DNA of 47,079 nucleotides from Saprospiraceae bacterium (GTDB lineage: Bacteria; Bacteroidota; Bacteroidia; Chitinophagales; Saprospiraceae), in contig JABSSL010000040.1 in assembly GCA_013214355.1 (NCBI GenBank), positions 1-47,079 of the forward strand, given 5' to 3'. Shown here piece by piece: positions 45,301 to 47,079 of this stretch (the stretch's first letter is position 1; each line of letters starts with the position of its first letter). The translations under genes were made by a program, and so were the position numbers. Below the pieces are notes generated by a model. That model was not told the DNA's origin, ran no database searches, and saw only the letters and a program-made list of their open reading frames with translations.

Positions 45301-47079
45301 CTATCGATCAGTGGTGGCCTGCCACCTTACAGCGTCCTATGGACGGATGGGACCACGGGCACGGATCGTCAGAATCTAGGCGCGGGCACTTACGGCTACA
45401 CGGTAACGGATGCCAACCAATGTACCTTCACCGGTGCGCCCGAGATTACTGAGCCACCCGCCCTGGCCCTCGATCCAATTGTAGTTAATATCACTTGTTT
45501 TGGAGACCAAAATGGCTCCATCGATCCGCAGGTAAGCGGTGGTACCCCACCGTATAATTATGCCTGGTCAAATGCGGCTACCACGCCGACGCTCAGCGAC
45601 CTAGGTCCTGGCAGCTATAGTGTGGTGGTGACAGATGCGAATGATTGCGTTTTACAATCGGGTACCTTTGAAATCTTGGAACCGGCAGCACTAACGGTGA
45701 TGGGCGAGATCACGGATGCCACTTCTTGTGCTACGGCTCCCGACGGCGCGATCGTGTTGACGGTAGAAGGCGGTACCCCAGATTATTCATTCGCCTGGTC
45801 TACGGGAGCAACGACCAAAGACTTGAGCGGTTTATCTGGAGGAGCCTATACGGTGACCGTTACCGATGCGAATAATTGCGAACAGATAGAAACCTTTACC
45901 GTCAATGAGCCTTCCTCCTTGTCGGTAGAAGTGACGCAGGTGGATGTATTGTGTAATGGTGACTTAACGGGCAGCTTAAGTCTATCGATCAGTGGTGGCC
46001 TGCCACCTTACAGCGTGCTTTGGACAGATGGGACGACGGGTACAGATCGTCAGAATCTAGGCGCGGGCACTTACGGCTACACGGTGACGGATGCCAACCA
46101 ATGTACCTTCACCGGCGCGCCCGAGATTACTGAGCCACCTGCCCTGGCCCTCGATCCAATTGTGGTCAACATCACTTGTTTTGGAGACTCAAATGGCTCC
46201 ATTGATCCGCAGGTAAGCGGTGGTACCCCGCCGTATAATTACGCTTGGTCGAATGCGGCTACGACGCCAACGCTCAGTGACCTTGGTCCTGGCAGCTACA
46301 ATGTGGTGGTGACGGATGCGAATGATTGCGTTTTACAATCGGGTGCCTTTGAAATCTTGGAACCGACAGCACTAACGGTGATGGGCGAGATCACGGATGC
46401 CACTTCTTGTGCTACGGCTCCCGATGGCGCGATCGTGTTGACGGTAGAAGGCGGTACCCCAGATTATTCATTCGCCTGGTCTACGGGAGCAACGACCAAA
46501 GACTTGAGCGGTTTATCTGGAGGAACCTATACGGTAACCGTTACCGATGCGAATAATTGCGAACAGATAGAAACCTTTACCGTCAATGAGCCTTCCTCCT
46601 TGTCGGTAGAAGTGACGCAGGTGGATGTATTGTGTAATGGCGACTTAACGGGCAGTCTCAGTTTATCAATCAGTGGTGGCTTGCCACCTTACAGCGTACT
46701 TTGGACAGATGGGACGACGGGCACGGATCGTCAGAATCTAGGCGCGGGCACTTACGGCTACACGGTGACGGATGCCAACCAATGTACCTTCACCGGTGCG
46801 CCCGAGATTATCGAGCCACCCGCCTTAGCCCTCGATCCAGTTGTGGTCAACATCACCTGTTTTGGAGATCAGAACGGCTCCATCGATCCGCAGGTAAGTG
46901 GCGGCACCCCGCCGTACAACTATGCCTGGTCGAATGCGGCTACTACGCCGACGCTCAGCGACCTAGGTCCTGGCAGCTACAGTGTGGTGGTGACGGATGC
47001 GAATGATTGCGTTTTACAATCGGGTACCTTTGAAATCTTGGAACCGGCAGCACTAACGGTGATGGGCGAGATCACGGAT
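36331..47079 (+). CDS. Giant cysteine-rich SprB-repeat surface protein, incomplete at right edge
   Basis: An open frame of 3583 codons from the ATG at 36331 to the window end, read through by hand without a stop; the C-terminus is outside. The previous in-frame stop is TGA at 36316-36318. A signal peptide (MKKTSYSIFTLCLICMPLLG) is followed by seven PPC-like repeats with the pattern DLD-(I/M/L)-F-x-(Y/F)-x-C and GTYYLIVD (36541-38590 and 39997-40800), Cys-rich PKD-like modules (about 38590-39990 and 40801-42170), a metal-binding-like ICDDGLDNDQDGLVDCEDPDC motif, Ig-like modules, and SprB repeats from 43432 on. SprB-type proteins are cell-surface adhesins moved by the gliding machinery and exported by T9SS, so a sorting domain is expected beyond the edge. 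Adhesion or gliding is the likely role. Confidence 0.88.
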   Translation, partial: MKKTSYSIFTLCLICMPLLGWSFTENEQIHPFERADWVYFLYDDLQFKVETFELATEEAGFSTLLADDPCQVGSNLILRCGIPRESTNLFQQENNFDISTYGSGCASTNFDYSGRDQIYELTVPTGLDFLELRLTGPRVNPFSKPTQFTSMTANLDIFLYSCLTGECIASGTRTGTANEIVNLDPAPPPGEYYVIVDGRTDNNVSSYVVWAYCGTSDDPCAGSTSSIPIVCNQPISGNTSGQGDDFQVELYRDCFLSTWPYDNQDVMYEFQTPQGATELEFFLSGLTADLDMFIYDCSPSGECIQHNARSGFSNENVVINNPSGTYYIIIDGEDTDGLSHVGGFTLEVVCDGGNVSEDPCNSDFDQLECGQTYNEDNINTESFFFADAYDGCSVTNGADYDGDDRLYRITATSPLPITIRMTDLNANLDMFLFDCTSSTICIDQSRSSGTSDEQITIDNPIPGMDYYFVVDGVDPNSQSTYTLSIECQSSEDPCTSTVMDLLCNQSSGLFNNNFGGSNFYADLYEDCFTTSNPYSGNDRIFRYSTPQDVTSVTFNLTSMSNNLDLFVYNCSGLRGCIARSTRSGAANESITINNPSGTYYLIVDARTANITSNFRITAECEYEDDPCLTSANLIDCNQTVNSNNFSSEDNFDTAVFSNCGAPTEPYDARDRVFQLTVPTDVNFIEVSLSGLAANLDLFVFDCNSSTACVAASTNTGTTEELIQLDVSAGTYRIVVDGIDASQESNFTLAVNCCNDQLFENCDNMSYAFTGTGLNFDFTADLPDWEQFTDGWIWLVDGEEASDIVTTGLNYDFPTPGTYEVCYDYIENTSGCQVGCCNNYCIEDPYACGLVNIQKDSLPGEGFQFTLLETTVSQITWSMRTAGGEVIEIGTDPISNLVPFDNTCPIVDICVRYYDDISGCWKICCLTVELCEAVAGCDDCVDCFFYDTRTVNDYTVSFYDNYCEAEDEFGNPLNLTYQWLFIDAATGQSVNVTYLEGTSETDANPIVDFPGPGQYEACIQIFSDVGSIPVQLFSCCQTINLTETACFAPPVAHFTWNIDQETGWYYFDASTSQGASNFTWDIPDYVETVYVPGGQAVWVFFPDNECADVCLLVNNACGLSSICQEFCSIDGCTEIPEPAPFVQPQINGQQVSFIGMPEGGLWNSHEWQIPAGASFANGTDVSTPSPVIDFTAAGHYRICVTYYNGCTRICQCWTVAIQDVCAGVEVLTMGVQTLGDNSGGSSQFVAPDYDCYAGQSTFSAPDKIYEITKTSNEGDLTITLINEDLSGLPLDLDIFLLDDCLLPATCLGQSINPFGQPYFNRNFDAIHLPDFPAGTYYLIVDGYNEAQQGPFRITATEGDLFCDDISIVCGQPISASTDGQPNNVSAYNCQPIDRRGGYTGPERVYTYVATFDGIVNVSLSGLDTQVDLDLLILDACDQAANCLGYGKNPAGEDELVNLNVTAGQTYYLVIEGWDGSVGNFTLEIQHPTCAPINTCDNLCMDNCCDTNCNNLVYTIEENYDTYSGYGSLSYRFENISGMEICKWEVDGVEVPGTENIDVLFYSLEEGLHTICMYLKVPGEDCVIQCCKTIYVQPPFDCGETAIDYELVTNLGYRFSLNNGTNYQTISWTWEDTDSPLGTGPLSNILDFPTSCQSATVSVSYFDPQFDAWFLCSRTVWLCPPEDCGAGNINYKYSGDTFIFDFDLPTTADPSTVTWSELETGVEFGQGQGSMVSYPNALPCEIRTICIRYFDFYTYSWYSCCRRIYLCDPFDCTIINWQYLDTESSFQFNIPQEDDYSNVSWRIDAPNMAPFGSGYTSDLLAASSSCPTYVVTVEYFQESCECWRQCSVVFEACPPEDCGTSDPLTLPWLQALIDCDNAPCGLQVFACRYEGQPVITLRDNPYLCSFGEGQVYTCTGQLLFTYGGTSGINNDLAEQLTNCELIFECPLPSPEICDDGLDNDQDGLVDCEDPDCSFDIYFTWTDADCAADNGTATVYIDPGYVISRGLRPTYEWSNGAVTQSISGVAPGTYSVTVTNDAGCQTIGEVTIGEKNNLVVQVGTTVDVICEGDSTLLQSQINGGKPPYTYAWSDGLGNSSTAFAKPLETTTFYLTVTDVNGCQAVDSTQVTVIPKPPIDNIDTICAPDLLTYRVEFFTTPGNLVSADVGQVQDLGSGVFAVSSIPTGQNVVITVVDPNTDCSNMETVLSPTCPCPDIPPPLSGGDQEICNGETIPPLIVPEISGLNANWYDAAVDGQFLASTFSFVPSQAGTYYVEYEEIVSGCVSDSRTPITLIIHPLPVVEIIGDTILCALETTVLTATGADTYSWSTGETGDNITVSASGIYWVEGTDVNGCRDRDSVTVDIAMPIVIDMTPTNVSCFGFSDGSIVTDVSGGTPPYSYEWNTGSQAADLTGLVPGRYILTITDARLCTQVDSVDIIQPEELSLDTTVVDPICGTVPNGSIDVVPSGGTPPYSFSWADDVSATTGSRTNLSAGSYAVTVTDQNNCIITASFTLTDIQALDLQLVPTDADCNGASTGSLTPILTGGTGPYSFLWSDQSTDSILQEISAGVTFSVLVTDAFGCTISGEGSIGEPPALDGSLSATDIFCFGESNGSVTVVPTGGTPPYNYSWSNGTQGSPTIDNLPAGQYILTLTDANDCFFISDPVAVNQPDSLEVSAEITDATSCAMSPDGAIVLTVVGGTPDYTYSWSTGATTKDISGLSGGTYTVTITDANDCEKIASFTVNEPSSLSVEVTQVDVLCNGDLTGSLSLSISGGLPPYSVLWTDGTTGTDRQNLGAGTYGYTVTDANQCTFTGAPEITEPPALALDPIVVNITCFGDQNGSIDPQVSGGTPPYNYAWSNAATTPTLSDLGPGSYSVVVTDANDCVLQSGTFEILEPAALTVMGEITDATSCATTPDGAIVLTVEGGTPDYSFAWSTGATTKDLSGLSGGAYTVTVTDANDCEKIASFTVNEPSALSVEVTQVDVLCNGDLTGSLSLSISGGLPPYSVLWTDGTTGTDRQNLGAGTYGYTVTDANQCTFTGAPEITEPPALALDPIVVNITCFGDQNGSIDPQVSGGTPPYNYAWSNAATTPTLSDLGPGSYSVVVTDANDCVLQSGTFEILEPAALTVMGEITDATSCATAPDGAIVLTVEGGTPDYSFAWSTGATTKDLSGLSGGAYTVTVTDANNCEQIETFTVNEPSSLSVEVTQVDVLCNGDLTGSLSLSISGGLPPYSVLWTDGTTGTDRQNLGAGTYGYTVTDANQCTFTGAPEITEPPALALDPIVVNITCFGDSNGSIDPQVSGGTPPYNYAWSNAATTPTLSDLGPGSYNVVVTDANDCVLQSGAFEILEPTALTVMGEITDATSCATAPDGAIVLTVEGGTPDYSFAWSTGATTKDLSGLSGGTYTVTVTDANNCEQIETFTVNEPSSLSVEVTQVDVLCNGDLTGSLSLSISGGLPPYSVLWTDGTTGTDRQNLGAGTYGYTVTDANQCTFTGAPEIIEPPALALDPVVVNITCFGDQNGSIDPQVSGGTPPYNYAWSNAATTPTLSDLGPGSYSVVVTDANDCVLQSGTFEILEPAALTVMGEITD
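36541..40800 (+). repeat. Seven PPC-like repeats in the N-terminal part
   Basis: Copies start near 36541, 36991, 37402, 37801, 38203, 39997 and 40411, each about 390-450 bases. Each has DPC or a similar Cys start, a DLD(I/M/L)F strand with a paired Cys, (N)E-x-(I/V)-x-(I/L) and (G)(T/E)YY(L/V/I)IVDG. They resemble bacterial pre-peptidase C-terminal beta-sandwiches. A PKD-like Cys-rich block separates the fifth and sixth. Confidence 0.7.
43432..44340 (+). repeat. Four diverged SprB repeats
   Basis: Four modules of about 75 residues before the identical units. Each has C-x-G-x-x-x-G-S-(I/L/V) near the start, GGTPPY-x-(Y/F)-x-W in the middle and (L)-x-(A/P)G-x-Y-x-(V/L)-T-(I/V)TD-x-x-x-C at the end, the SprB consensus. 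They align with the 681-bp units (44101 with 44782 and so on) but differ at many positions, so they mark the older edge of the array. Confidence 0.85.
44341..47079 (+). repeat. 681-bp tandem super-repeats, four complete units
   Basis: Units at 44341-45021, 45022-45702, 45703-46383 and 46384-47064, with a fifth starting at 47065. Each encodes 227 residues made of three SprB modules (starts: ITDATSCA, VDVLCNGDLTGS and VVNITCFGD). The period is exact (44581, 45262, 45943 and 46624 are equivalent positions) and units 2-4 are nearly identical in DNA. The array continues past the window. Confidence 0.96.

Noticed and set aside
44341-47079. Regular repeats taken as a possible CRISPR array
   Set aside because: The 681-bp units are coding, keep one frame and encode SprB modules; there are no short repeat-spacer units.

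Overview
The window looks like chromosomal DNA from a marine or soil member of the Bacteroidota, most likely a gliding, Saprospiraceae/Lewinella-like bacterium. This is inferred from three things: a C-terminal type IX secretion (T9SS) sorting domain on a 3826-residue surface protein, a giant SprB-repeat protein like the gliding adhesins of this phylum, and several secreted glycan-active enzymes. No rRNA, tRNA, CRISPR array, insertion sequence or phage gene was found.

Layout. (1) 69-5241, plus strand: a phytanoyl-CoA-dioxygenase-like oxygenase, a sugar-porter MFS transporter, a GH43 beta-xylosidase translationally coupled to it (ATGA overlap), and a GH26-like lipoprotein glycosidase. This reads as a small xylo-oligosaccharide use cluster without SusC/SusD. 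(2) 5466-6338: a PHP-type phosphoesterase, followed by about 1.3 kb with no gene. (3) 7680-15031: a broken gene for a roughly 2440-residue secreted PQQ-dehydrogenase-like/malectin protein ending in a dockerin. It carries a 29-bp frameshifting insertion between two 8-bp direct repeats and one in-frame TAA. (4) 15085-26565: an intact 3826-residue protein that starts with a cohesin-like module, continues with CBM6, malectin, PKD and calcium-binding repeats, and ends in a T9SS sorting domain; a strong terminator follows. (5) 26671-29144, minus strand: a VIT1/CCC1-type metal transporter, an AhpD-like protein and a secreted alpha/beta-hydrolase. (6) 29364-31868: a second broken gene, secreted, of unknown family, with in-frame TAG and TGA. 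(7) 31908-35682, minus strand: an enolase-superfamily protein with a Tat/lipoprotein signal and a GH20 hexosaminidase-like enzyme seven bases downstream, with a perfect 9-9-9 inverted repeat in front. (8) 36331 to the right edge: a giant cysteine-rich open frame of 3583 codons without a stop, with PPC-like repeats, PKD-like modules and SprB repeats, ending in four complete 681-bp tandem units.

Most unusual points. First, a dockerin-bearing gene lies directly upstream of a cohesin-bearing, T9SS-anchored gene, and the two proteins share a two-domain cassette I do not recognise. This suggests a two-part surface glycan-binding assembly built on a cohesin-dockerin contact, with the dockerin partner now disrupted. 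Second, all three in-frame stops in the two broken genes can be explained by C-to-T changes in Gln or Arg codons. Third, the 681-bp SprB super-repeats show a mosaic of variants that points to recombination between units.
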